From UBA4416 sp040376995 (GTDB taxonomy: Bacteria; Bacteroidota; Bacteroidia; B-17B0; Aurantibacillaceae): 24,805 bases of DNA. Positions 7,871 through 15,676 of the stretch are shown in pieces. The stretch is from positions 1-24,805 of the forward strand of contig JBEIPP010000026.1 in assembly GCA_040376995.1 (NCBI GenBank), read 5' to 3'. A program made the position numbers and the translations under genes. The notes below the pieces were generated by a model. The model was given only the letters and a program-made list of their open reading frames with translations, searched no databases and was not told where the DNA came from. Each line of letters starts with the position of its first letter. Position 1 is the first letter of the stretch.

Positions 7871-8595
7871 ATACTAATTGTGTGGTAGATGTTAAATCTT
7901 ACTATATTATTACTGTTTAAACTCAACCCATCTGATGCTTGTTGCCAAAGATGCATGTATTGTAATTGTAAAGCTATTTTTTTATTTATTTCATAATTGA
8001 TACCTGTATACAACCTATTTTGGTCAAAATAATTATACACTATTGTATTTCCAGCATTAATCATTAGTTCATTTCCAATAATACAATAAAAATTACTTCC
8101 TTTTTCTTTTTCCTTGATTAATGGAAATCTTAAATCAAAACGATACCTGAATCTCAAATTAAACTGATATTCATTAACAACCTCCCTATTTTTAACTACT
8201 TCATTAAAACGCTGCTCTACTCTAAATCGATGTGAAAGCTTCACCTTTCCAATTTGATCTAAAATCTTCACTTCTTGCCAAGGTCTCCATTCTCCTCTAG
8301 TTTTTTCGTTAGTAATAAAAAACCGGAAATGCGCTAATCCTAAAGTAACATCTACTTTCTCGTTTATTTTATATGATAATCCCACTCTTATCAATGCTTG
8401 GGAATTATTTTTAACTTCATTTCTAGTACGAAATTGAACATCCGAATTTAAACTCCATCTTTCGTTAAATTTAATCATGCTAAAATATCCTAACCAAACC
8501 ATATTATCTTTAACAATAATAGGCGTATTATTTTGAGCTATACCTGAACTAAACAAAACTGAAAAAATAATATATAAACCGAATGATTTAAACAT
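7867..8595 (-). CDS. DUF2490 outer-membrane beta-barrel-like protein
   Basis: A 242-residue protein with an N-terminal signal peptide (MFKSFGLYIIFSVLFSSGIAQ). A DUF2490 pattern follows: MVWLGYFSMIKFNERWSLNSD, then alternating short amphipathic strands ending in an aromatic residue plus hydrophobics, as in outer-membrane barrels. The function of DUF2490 is not known. It is wedged into the siroheme genes. Its ATG overlaps the cobA stop codon (TAATG at 8593-8597), and its own stop overlaps the start of the siroheme-TauE fusion by 4 nt, so it is probably translated in a coupled way with both. The context suggests a role in passage of a sulfur compound or tetrapyrrole across the outer membrane. 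That is inference from position only. Confidence 0.75.
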   Translation of the reverse strand: MFKSFGLYIIFSVLFSSGIAQNNTPIIVKDNMVWLGYFSMIKFNERWSLNSDVQFRTRNEVKNNSQALIRVGLSYKINEKVDVTLGLAHFRFFITNEKTRGEWRPWQEVKILDQIGKVKLSHRFRVEQRFNEVVKNREVVNEYQFNLRFRYRFDLRFPLIKEKEKGSNFYCIIGNELMINAGNTIVYNYFDQNRLYTGINYEINKKIALQLQYMHLWQQASDGLSLNSNNIVRFNIYHTISI

Positions 8596-9365
8596 TAGTT
8601 TTCTAAAATCTGATAGTTAGATAAAATAGCTTCGAAATTTTGATGTTGCTCAACCACCTCGCCAATAACAATAATAGCAGGTGCTTTAATTTGATTGTTT
8701 TCAGCAATATCAATTATTGTATTAATTGTACCAACCGCTACTTTTTGTGTAGGTAAGGATCCATCCTGTATTAAAGCGATGGCCGTATTTGCTTTCCCTT
8801 CCTTAGCAAAAATTTCAGCAATTTCTTTTAGCTTAGCTAAACCCATTAAAATAACAATTGTTGCATTAGTTTTAGCAGCTAAAAAAACGTCTTTTGATAA
8901 TTGATTATCTTTTGTTGTTCCAGTAATTACCCAAAAACTTTCACTAACACCACGGTGAGTTACTGGAATACCAGCTAATGCAGGCACTGAAATAGAACTT
9001 GAAATACCGGGAACAACAGATGTTTCGATATTAAACGCATTAGCATAATTTAATTCTTCCTGTCCTCTACCAAACACAAATGAATCGCCGCCTTTTAAAC
9101 GTACTACATGACCATACGTATATGCCATATCAACAATTAATGTATTAATTTGTTCCTGTGTATAAGCATGGTTATGATTACGCTTACCTACATAAATTTT
9201 TACGGCATCTTTTGGCGCAAAATCTAATAATTCTTTATTAACTAAGGCGTCAAATAAAACAACATTAGCCGTCTTTAACGCGTTAATACCTTTTAATGTA
9301 ATTAATTCAATATCTCCAGGACCTGCGCCTACTAAAGTAATTTTTGGATGTATATAATTTGACAT
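8595..9365 (-). CDS. cobA: Uroporphyrinogen-III C-methyltransferase (SUMT)
   Basis: SUMT makes precorrin-2 from uroporphyrinogen III with two SAM molecules, the first committed step to siroheme. The 256-residue protein has the family blocks in order: LVGAGPGDIELITLKG at 11-26, YVGKRNHNH near 59, RLKGGDSFVFGRGQEE near 94-109, VPGISSSISVPALAGIPVTHRG near 117-138, and IALIQDGSLPTQ near 196. It is a single-domain enzyme; the dehydrogenase/chelatase part of CysG is on the fusion protein two genes downstream. It starts 11 nt after the sulfite reductase and overlaps the DUF2490 gene by one base. The siroheme made here is needed by the adjacent reductase. Confidence 0.95.
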   Translation of the reverse strand: MSNYIHPKITLVGAGPGDIELITLKGINALKTANVVLFDALVNKELLDFAPKDAVKIYVGKRNHNHAYTQEQINTLIVDMAYTYGHVVRLKGGDSFVFGRGQEELNYANAFNIETSVVPGISSSISVPALAGIPVTHRGVSESFWVITGTTKDNQLSKDVFLAAKTNATIVILMGLAKLKEIAEIFAKEGKANTAIALIQDGSLPTQKVAVGTINTIIDIAENNQIKAPAIIVIGEVVEQHQNFEAILSNYQILEN

Positions 9366-9376
9366 GATATTGTTTT

Positions 9377-11515
9377 TTATTTATTTTCGACTACGTCAGA
9401 AGTGACATTGTTTTGTGTTTCTCTGTATAATTTTACTTGATTTAAAAATGCTTGAGCTTGAGAAAAATATTTTTCGGCAAACTCTTTACTTGGTTCATTT
9501 TTATTAATTTGAAGCACCAACTCTTTATAACTTGTTTCAAGCTTAATTAATCCTGTATCAACCAAGTGCTTATCAAAATCAGCAATTAAGGTATGATGTG
9601 TATTAACATGCACTTGTTTATCAAGTAATAAAGCTTTAGCGCCACTTATAAATGAAGCATAGGTGTAATAAATACTATCTCCAAATTGACCATTATCAAA
9701 CGCTTCTGCACTCCACGCTAATTTTTCTTCGGCCTCAAAAAACAAAGTAGCCACTAAATCTATAATAACACCAGCACACTCACCTACTCCAATAGCCGTA
9801 GCAAATTTTTCATCCGACCCCCAATCAATGTAATCAGATTCTTTTAAAGTGCTATTATCCCCTAATGGTTTTAATAACTGATAGAAATAATCTTTACCTT
9901 GCTTGTCATAATAAGAATTAAAATATTCTCCTTCCACTGCATTTTTTTGAAAATCATTAAAAATAGTTCTCAAAACATCTGGTCCACGTTTACTAGCTAC
10001 TTTAATCACTTTTTCAGCAATTCTACCGTTACCGTTTCCAACTGTACCTCCACCCAATAACACTTGTAAAGCTGGTACAACATTAGCGCCTACTTTAAAA
10101 GAACTACCATGAAAACCAATATGAGCTAAACCATGTTGGCCACATGAATTCATACAACCACTAATTTTAATTTTTAAATCATGATTATAAACTAAATCCG
10201 GAAATTCGGCATAAATTACTTTTTCTAATTCTACAGTCACATTAGTACTGTTAGAAATGGCTAAATTACAAGTGTCTGTTCCAGGGCATGCTGTTATATC
10301 TCCTACCGAATCAAAACCTGGTGTTGCTAATTCTAATTGTTTTAATTCATTAAACAAAAATGGTAATGACTCTTTGGTAACAAATTTCAATAAAAAACCT
10401 TGATTAATCGTAATTCTAAAATCTTGTGATGAAGCATAGGTATCAATTAATTTTGCCAACAAACGAGATTTAGCAGATGATATATTTCCTAAAAGAACTT
10501 TCACGTATACACCATAAAACCCTTCTTGTTTTTGTTTAAAGGTATTGGTATCTAACCAAATTTTATATTCTTTTTCATCTACTTGAGGTAATGTTAAAGG
10601 ATTTTTTACACTTTTAGGAAATTGAATGTCAACAGACGTTCTATCTATTTCATATACTTTATTTAAAATCGCTTTTTCTTCCTCCGCTAGCAAATTTAAA
10701 AACTCAGCTACACCAATTTTATTGATTAAATATTTAATACGTGCTTTATGGCGGCTTACTCGTTCTCCATGTCTATCAAATACACGAATAGTAGATTCAA
10801 CAAAAGGAATTAATTTATTTTCTGGTAAAAACTCATGAGCCGTTTGCGCTAAAAATGGTTGCGCTCCTAAGCCACCTCCAATTAAAACTTTAAAACCTCT
10901 TTCGCCTAATTCATTTACTTTTGGAATAAACCCAATATCATGAATATAGGTAACTGCTGTATCCTTATCATTATTTGAAAAGGCAATTTTTATCTTACGT
11001 CCCAATTCTTGTCCAAAAGGTTTACGTAAAAAATAACTAAATAATGCATAGGAATACGGCGACACATCAAATGGTTCATTAGGATCTATCCCTGCTTCGG
11101 CAGAGGCTGTGATATTACGAACGGTATTACCACAAGCTTCACGTAAGGTAATGTCATCTTGTTCTAATTTCGCCCATAATTCAGGTGTTCTATCCAAACT
11201 CACATGGTGAATTTGGATATCTTGACGAGTAGTTAAATGTAAATTACCGTTCGAGTACTCATCACTGATATCAGCAATACGTATTAATTGTTTAGTAGAA
11301 ACTTTACCAAAAGGTAATTTAATACGGATCATTTGAACACCTTGTTGACGCTGACCGTAAACACCACGAGCTAAACGAAGGCTACGAAATTTTTCGTCAT
11401 TGATTTTACCTTCACGAAATTCTCTGATTTTTTTATCCAAATCAATAATATCTTTCTCAACAAGTGCTTTACCTGAATGAGTAACTAATTCTAATTCTGT
11501 TCTAAAACTTTGCAT
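9377..11515 (-). CDS. Siroheme/[4Fe-4S] sulfite (or nitrite) reductase with C-terminal HEPN-like domain
   Basis: A 712-residue hemoprotein that reduces sulfite to sulfide. It has the two-fold nitrite/sulfite reductase repeat. The substrate-side arginine motif LTTRQDIQIHHV lies near 94-105. The cluster-binding cysteines are in TACPGTDTCNLAIS (about 407-420) and GCMNSCGQHGLAHIGFHG (about 451-468). Beyond about residue 560 there is a helical extension containing ECAGVIIDLVATLFFEAEEKL and GDSIYYTYASFISGAKALLL. I recognise it as the HEPN-type tail found on Bacteroidota enzymes of this family; classical CysI (about 570 residues) lacks it. The operon (cysDNH, siroheme genes) argues for sulfite over nitrite. 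No CysJ-like flavoprotein is encoded here, so ferredoxin is the likely donor. It begins 6 nt after the aldo/keto reductase gene. Confidence 0.9.
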   Translation of the reverse strand: MQSFRTELELVTHSGKALVEKDIIDLDKKIREFREGKINDEKFRSLRLARGVYGQRQQGVQMIRIKLPFGKVSTKQLIRIADISDEYSNGNLHLTTRQDIQIHHVSLDRTPELWAKLEQDDITLREACGNTVRNITASAEAGIDPNEPFDVSPYSYALFSYFLRKPFGQELGRKIKIAFSNNDKDTAVTYIHDIGFIPKVNELGERGFKVLIGGGLGAQPFLAQTAHEFLPENKLIPFVESTIRVFDRHGERVSRHKARIKYLINKIGVAEFLNLLAEEEKAILNKVYEIDRTSVDIQFPKSVKNPLTLPQVDEKEYKIWLDTNTFKQKQEGFYGVYVKVLLGNISSAKSRLLAKLIDTYASSQDFRITINQGFLLKFVTKESLPFLFNELKQLELATPGFDSVGDITACPGTDTCNLAISNSTNVTVELEKVIYAEFPDLVYNHDLKIKISGCMNSCGQHGLAHIGFHGSSFKVGANVVPALQVLLGGGTVGNGNGRIAEKVIKVASKRGPDVLRTIFNDFQKNAVEGEYFNSYYDKQGKDYFYQLLKPLGDNSTLKESDYIDWGSDEKFATAIGVGECAGVIIDLVATLFFEAEEKLAWSAEAFDNGQFGDSIYYTYASFISGAKALLLDKQVHVNTHHTLIADFDKHLVDTGLIKLETSYKELVLQINKNEPSKEFAEKYFSQAQAFLNQVKLYRETQNNVTSDVVENK

Positions 11516-11521
11516 ATTTTT

Positions 11522-12400
11522 TTATTTAGCTGCGTTATATAATTTATACCATTCTTCGTTACTTAATTTAATCGTATATGCACTAGCGGCATTTTTTATA
11601 CGTTTTTTATCAGGACTTCCTATTATTGGCAATGCGCCTAATTTATATAGCCATGCTACAGCAATTTGTTCAACATTTACTGAATGTTTTTTAGCAATGT
11701 CAGTCAACACTTTTCTTACTTTTACAGCCTTTGCATCTTTACCATTTAAAATACGACCGCCAGCTAAAGGAGCAAACGCCATTGGCTTACTATATTGCTC
11801 TTTAATAAAATCTAAACGACCATCATCAATAGCTGAACTTTGTAATAAGTTTAACTCAATATGATTGGTGACGATTGGTTGAGATAAATGGCTTGCTAGT
11901 AAACGATGTTGAAACACATTAAAATTAGATACACCAATACTTTTTATTTTACCACTACGTAATAATTTTATTAAAGCAGAGGCAGTTTCTTCAACTGTAT
12001 ATAATGGATCGTAATGTTCTAATAAAAAAATATCGATATAATCCGTTTTTAAACGTTTTAAAGAATCTTCTACACTTTTAGTTAAATGCTCAGGACTTAA
12101 ATCATAATACTCTCCTTTTGTTCCTTTATCAGAAAACATTCTAACACCCGCTTTAGAAGAAATAATAATATCTTCTCTATTAATAGAACTAGATGCAATG
12201 GCTTTCCCAAATAATTCTTCAATTTTACCATTGTAATAATGATTACTATGATCAAATGAATTCACTCCTAATTCTAAATTATAATTGATGATATCTTCAA
12301 TCTTTTTTTGCGTAGCCAATGCTGCCGTGTTCCATCGCCAAAATCCGTAAATCGCTGCTGATACCTCTGGTCCTGTTTCGCTAATAAATATTTTTTCCAT
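11522..12400 (-). CDS. Aldo/keto reductase, first structural gene of the sulfate operon
   Basis: A 292-residue aldo/keto reductase of the YdhF-like group, with an (alpha/beta)8 barrel and NADPH as the usual cofactor. Catalytic positions Asp50 and Tyr55 (FDHSNHY) and Lys83 (ISSKAG) are present. The fourth position, normally His in LLIHRPDPL, is Glu128 in FLLEHYDPL. A His-to-Glu change at this site is known in steroid 5-beta-reductases of the superfamily, where it favours double-bond reduction. The substrate cannot be named. It is the first structural gene after the Cys-rich leader ORF at 12499-12576 and lies 6 nt before the sulfite reductase gene, so it should be co-regulated with sulfate assimilation. 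Confidence 0.85.
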   Translation of the reverse strand: MEKIFISETGPEVSAAIYGFWRWNTAALATQKKIEDIINYNLELGVNSFDHSNHYYNGKIEELFGKAIASSSINREDIIISSKAGVRMFSDKGTKGEYYDLSPEHLTKSVEDSLKRLKTDYIDIFLLEHYDPLYTVEETASALIKLLRSGKIKSIGVSNFNVFQHRLLASHLSQPIVTNHIELNLLQSSAIDDGRLDFIKEQYSKPMAFAPLAGGRILNGKDAKAVKVRKVLTDIAKKHSVNVEQIAVAWLYKLGALPIIGSPDKKRIKNAASAYTIKLSNEEWYKLYNAAK

Positions 12401-12445
12401 TTTTTTATGTTTAAGTATAAATAGTGTTTATTGAAAATTTGTTAT

Positions 12446-12473
12446 AAAAAACCACCATGCTATACAGAGGGGC
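12446..12473 (-). terminator. Candidate attenuator hairpin with U-tract
   Basis: In the minus-strand RNA, GCCCC can pair with GGUGG (one bulged U) around a 12-nt loop, directly followed by six U residues. This would be a weak intrinsic terminator between the leader ORF and the aldo/keto reductase gene. The GCCCCU can alternatively pair with GGGGGU in the two Gly codons of the leader ORF, and UGCUA (last Cys codon plus stop) can pair with UAGCA in the loop. So alternative folds exist, but I cannot rank them by eye. Confidence 0.35.
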
Positions 12474-12498
12474 ATATTTTTTATAAAAAATCCTTCCG

Positions 12499-12576
12499 TT
12501 AGCAACAGCAACCCCCGCAACAACACATCATCATTAGTTGATTAAAAAAATTAATATTTAAAGTATAGGCTTTCAT
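12499..12576 (-). CDS. Cys/Met-rich leader peptide of the sulfate assimilation operon
   Basis: A 25-codon ORF starting at ATG 12576, about 10 nt after a strong promoter -7 element. Its last 11 codons read MMMCCCGGCCC followed by TAA: three Met codons, then two runs of three Cys codons (TGT TGT TGC and TGC TGT TGC) around GGG GGT. The 14 codons before that (beginning MKAYTLNINFF) are open and in frame with a good start. Six cysteine codons in a 25-residue peptide is extreme. The position ahead of an 11-gene cysteine-supply operon is that of a ribosome-mediated attenuator, in which scarcity of charged tRNA-Cys stalls the ribosome and changes folding downstream. The peptide itself probably has no function. 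The mechanism is inferred; comparable poly-Cys upstream ORFs are known in mycobacteria. Confidence 0.8.
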   Translation of the reverse strand: MKAYTLNINFFNQLMMMCCCGGCCC

Positions 12577-12586
12577 TATTGTTTAA

Positions 12587-12619
12587 CAAAGATAAAGATT
12601 TGTTAACTATAAAAACAAA
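12587..12619 (-). promoter_or_regulatory. Promoter of the sulfate operon
   Basis: A perfect Bacteroidota -7 element TATCTTTG (12594 to 12587 on the minus strand) is preceded by TTTG (12619 to 12616) with a 21-nt spacer. The expected start of transcription is near 12581, which leaves only about 5-10 nt before the leader ORF start at 12576. Confidence 0.7.
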
Positions 12620-12772
12620 TTTCAAACAAATTCAACTTAATGTCTATAGATTTAATAGATTATTAACAGATTAAAAAACAGTAATTACAGTGCTTTATAG
12701 ATAAATATACATAAAATAAAAAAAATTTCATTAAATATCTACTAACTCTATAGGAATTAAAGAATATTAAAT

Positions 12773-12780
12773 TACTTTTG
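12773..12780 (+). promoter_or_regulatory. -7 promoter element for the TonB receptor unit
   Basis: TACTTTTG matches the TAnnTTTG consensus and lies 22 nt before the small leader ORF at 12803. No TTTG is seen at the -33 position; the sequence there is CTATAGGAATTAAAG. The promoter may therefore depend on an activator or be weak. Confidence 0.5.
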
Positions 12781-12802
12781 CGACCGAAATAAAAAAATTA
12801 CT

Positions 12803-12904
12803 ATGAATAATTACTATCTATTAAAAAAAGAAATTGACAAAACCATCAAACTCATTGAATACCGATGTTGTAACTATGATATGCGTATCCGCAGATATAA
12901 TTAA
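12803..12904 (+). CDS. Small leader ORF with Cys-Cys pair upstream of the TonB receptor
   Basis: A 33-codon ORF begins 22 nt after a -7 element and ends 53 nt before the TonB receptor start. It has a lysine-rich helical first half (MNNYYLLKKEIDKTIKL) and ends IEYRCCNYDMRIRRYN, with tandem TGT TGT codons at positions 22-23. Just after these, AUAUGCG and CGCAGAUAU can form a hairpin inside the coding sequence. No intrinsic terminator is visible before the receptor. It may be a leader that tunes receptor expression to Cys supply, for example through Rho access or coupling, or a genuine small protein. The ORF is clear; the function is a guess. Confidence 0.6.
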   Translation: MNNYYLLKKEIDKTIKLIEYRCCNYDMRIRRYN

Positions 12905-12957
12905 AACCTAAAAAAAATTACCTAAAAATTATCAAAACAATAAAATATCCAAATAAA

Positions 12958-15531
12958 ATGAAAAAAATATATCACATACTAATACTCCCACTGCTTATTG
13001 CAAGCTCAGTGGCTTTTTCTCAAACAAAAATAAATGGGGTTATTACCGACAGTTTAAATGAGCAATTAATAGGGGCCGTTGCCTTTGTAAAAGGATCTAG
13101 TAACGCTGTTACAAGCGATGAAAATGGAAAATTTGAAATTTCAACATTTAAAAACTTACCAATAACTATAGTAGTTCAACTTGTAGGTTATAAAACTCAA
13201 GAAATAGAAATTACGGAAGCTCCAACCACACCTTTAGCTGTTGTTTTAAAATATAACAATACGTTAAATGAAATTACTATTACATCTCGCCGTAGAAAAG
13301 AGTTGGCGCAAGATGTGCCGATTCCTATCACAGTAGTTAGTGCCTCTGCCATTGATGATGCGGGAGCATTTAACGTAAATCGAGTAAAAGAAATTGTACC
13401 TTCTGTTCAATTATATTCATCAAACCCAAGAAACACGGGGATTAATATTCGTGGATTAGGTTCTCCATTTGGATTAACAAACGATGGTCTTGACCCAGGA
13501 GTTGGCTTTTATGTGGATGGTATATATTACGCACGACCAGCAGCAGCCACACTTGATTTTATTGACATTGAACAAATAGAAGTATTAAGGGGTCCTCAAG
13601 GAACACTGTTTGGAAAAAATACAACTGCTGGAGCCTTTAATATTACAACACGTAAAGCTAGTTTTACTCCTGGAGCTAATGCCGAAATAAGTTATGGTAA
13701 TTATGGTTACGTTCAAGCCAAAGCTTCTGTTACTGGTCCAATTACTAAAAAATTAGCAGTTCGTGCCTCACTTTCTGGAACTCAACGTGATGGAACAATT
13801 GAAAATATTAGAACTGGTAAATACACCAATACCCTTAATAATCAAGGCGCTCGTGTTCAGTTTTTATGGAGACCAACCAACAAAATTTCAGTAACCCTTG
13901 CTGGTGATGTCACTAGTCAAAAACCAGATGGTTATGCTCAAGTTGTTGCAGGAGTTGTTAAAACACAACGAGCAGCTTACCGACAATTTGATGCTATAGC
14001 AAAAGATTTAAATTATACCTTACCAAGTACCAATGCCTTTGATCGTAAAATTGATACGGACGTTCCATGGAAATCAGGGAACGAATTAGGGGGCGTATCC
14101 TTAAATGCTGATTTTGAGATTGGAAAAGGAACCTTAACCTCTACCTCTGCTTGGCGTTACTGGAATTGGGACCCATCTAATGATAGAGACTTTACAGGCT
14201 TACAAGCTTTAGCAAAATCACAAAACCCTTCAAAACACCAAAATTGGTCGCAAGAAATTAGATATGCTGGTAATTTTAGCTCTCGTTTAAGCGGTGTTAT
14301 TGGTGTTTATGCTATTGGACAAGAAGTAAAAACAAATGGAACAGAAGAATCAGGGAAAGACCAATGGCGTGTTTCTCAAAGTTCAACCAGTGCTAACTGG
14401 AAAACTCCCGGTTTATTAGATGGATACGGAGCAAATACTAATTCATCCATACAATCTCTTAGCGCAGCGGCATTTGCACAAGCTGATTGGGAGGTAATTA
14501 AAGGCTTACATATTTTACCAGGCATCCGCTTTAATTACGACGAAAAAAATGTTTCCTATAACAGATCAGTTTATGGAGGGTTACAAACAACAAACGCAGC
14601 CCTTTTAACAATAAAAAAAGGGATTTACAGTGCTTCTGAATTTGAAGCAAGCACTAAAGAAAATAATTTATCCGGTCAGCTTACCGTTTCATATAAACCA
14701 ACTAATAAAATTAATTTATTTGCAACATACGCTACTAGTTTTAAACCTGCTGGTGTAAATGTAGGTGGGTTACCAAATGACGCCAATGGGAATCCTGATG
14801 TAACATTAGCAGTCATTAAACCAGAAGAAGTTCAGCATATTGAATTTGGTGTTAAAACATCCTTATTTAAAAACACGACAATTAACTTATCCGCTTATAA
14901 TACAGACATAAAAAACTATCAAACCAACGTTCAATCACCTGAATTAGGAGTAAACAGAGGTTATTTAGCTAATGCCGAAAAAGTAAACGTGAAAGGAGCT
15001 GAAATAGATGGTAATGTTAGAATAAACAAATCGTTTTCATTTTATGGAGCAGTATCTTACACCGAAGGTAAATATGTAAAATTCACAAATGCACCTCTAC
15101 CTCTAGAAGAAACTGGTGCAACGGTATTATCAGGAACAACAAGTGTTCAAGCAGCATTTAAAGATATTTCGGGCGGAGATTTACCTGGAATTTCAAAATG
15201 GGCAGGTTCATTAGGAGCAGAGGTTTCATTAAAAGGAAATTTAATTGGCTTACAAGGGCGATATTTTTTAGCAGCTGACGGCTCTTATCGTTCATCATTT
15301 TCATCAAGCCCATCTCCATCAAAATATTTAAATATTAGCGATTATGGTTTATTAAACGCAAGAATAGGATTTAAAGCAACACATGGTTTAACCATATTTG
15401 CTTGGGGTAAAAACATTTTAAATCAAAACTACTTTGAGCAATTATTACCAGCTAGTGGAAACTCTGGACTATATGCAGGAGTTTTAGGAGATCCTATTAC
15501 TTATGGATTAACGTTAAGGTATAGTTTATAG
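12958..15531 (+). CDS. TonB-dependent outer-membrane receptor
   Basis: An 857-residue receptor that imports a substrate across the outer membrane using TonB energy. In order it has a signal peptide (MKKIYHILILPLLIASSVAFSQ), a carboxypeptidase-regulatory-like domain at about 24-110 (INGVITDSLNEQLIGAVAFVKG), a plug domain at about 115-225 with VPIPITVVSA and IEVLRGPQGTLFGKNTTAGA, and a 22-strand barrel ending in a terminal aromatic-rich strand (GDPITYGLTLRYSL). It is not followed by a SusD-like gene, so it is not a SusCD glycan system. Its place opposite the sulfate operon, behind a Cys-containing leader and before an Rrf2 regulator, suggests uptake of an organosulfur compound. The ligand is inferred from context only. 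A strong terminator follows at 15557-15588. Confidence 0.9.
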   Translation: MKKIYHILILPLLIASSVAFSQTKINGVITDSLNEQLIGAVAFVKGSSNAVTSDENGKFEISTFKNLPITIVVQLVGYKTQEIEITEAPTTPLAVVLKYNNTLNEITITSRRRKELAQDVPIPITVVSASAIDDAGAFNVNRVKEIVPSVQLYSSNPRNTGINIRGLGSPFGLTNDGLDPGVGFYVDGIYYARPAAATLDFIDIEQIEVLRGPQGTLFGKNTTAGAFNITTRKASFTPGANAEISYGNYGYVQAKASVTGPITKKLAVRASLSGTQRDGTIENIRTGKYTNTLNNQGARVQFLWRPTNKISVTLAGDVTSQKPDGYAQVVAGVVKTQRAAYRQFDAIAKDLNYTLPSTNAFDRKIDTDVPWKSGNELGGVSLNADFEIGKGTLTSTSAWRYWNWDPSNDRDFTGLQALAKSQNPSKHQNWSQEIRYAGNFSSRLSGVIGVYAIGQEVKTNGTEESGKDQWRVSQSSTSANWKTPGLLDGYGANTNSSIQSLSAAAFAQADWEVIKGLHILPGIRFNYDEKNVSYNRSVYGGLQTTNAALLTIKKGIYSASEFEASTKENNLSGQLTVSYKPTNKINLFATYATSFKPAGVNVGGLPNDANGNPDVTLAVIKPEEVQHIEFGVKTSLFKNTTINLSAYNTDIKNYQTNVQSPELGVNRGYLANAEKVNVKGAEIDGNVRINKSFSFYGAVSYTEGKYVKFTNAPLPLEETGATVLSGTTSVQAAFKDISGGDLPGISKWAGSLGAEVSLKGNLIGLQGRYFLAADGSYRSSFSSSPSPSKYLNISDYGLLNARIGFKATHGLTIFAWGKNILNQNYFEQLLPASGNSGLYAGVLGDPITYGLTLRYSL

Positions 15532-15556
15532 TTTATTACTTACTGTTATTAGTTTT

Positions 15557-15588
15557 AAACCGCTGTTATTTTACAACAGCGGTTTTTT
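15557..15588 (+). terminator. Intrinsic terminator after the TonB receptor
   Basis: AAACCGCTGTT (15557-15567) and AACAGCGGTTT (15575-15585) form a perfect 11-bp stem with a 7-nt loop, followed by a T-rich tract. It lies 26 nt after the receptor stop codon. Confidence 0.93.
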
Positions 15589-15599
15589 ATTTTTGGGAT

Positions 15600-15617
15600 A
15601 AGTGACATCTATCACTT
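15600..15617. promoter_or_regulatory. Inverted repeat, possible Rrf2 operator
   Basis: AAGTGA and TCACTT form an inverted repeat with a 6-nt spacer (CATCTA), ending 9 nt before the -33 element of the Rrf2 promoter. Size and position suit a dimeric winged-helix regulator acting on its own promoter. No second copy was found by eye elsewhere in the window. Confidence 0.45.
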
Positions 15618-15626
15618 GCAGGAATA

Positions 15627-15657
15627 TTTGCGTAATAGGTTTTTGTTTCTAATTTTG
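15627..15657 (+). promoter_or_regulatory. Promoter of the Rrf2-type regulator
   Basis: TTTG (15627-15630), a 19-nt spacer and TAATTTTG (15650-15657) match the Bacteroidota -33/-7 consensus exactly. The gene starts 19 nt after the -7 element. Confidence 0.75.
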
Positions 15658-15676
15658 CTTATACATTTTTAAATAT

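Noticed and set aside
12721..12772. CTATAGGAATTAAAG as a CymR-type operator upstream of the TonB receptor
   Set aside because: It resembles GGAATT-containing operators only loosely, has no clear symmetry, and could arise by chance in A/T-rich sequence.
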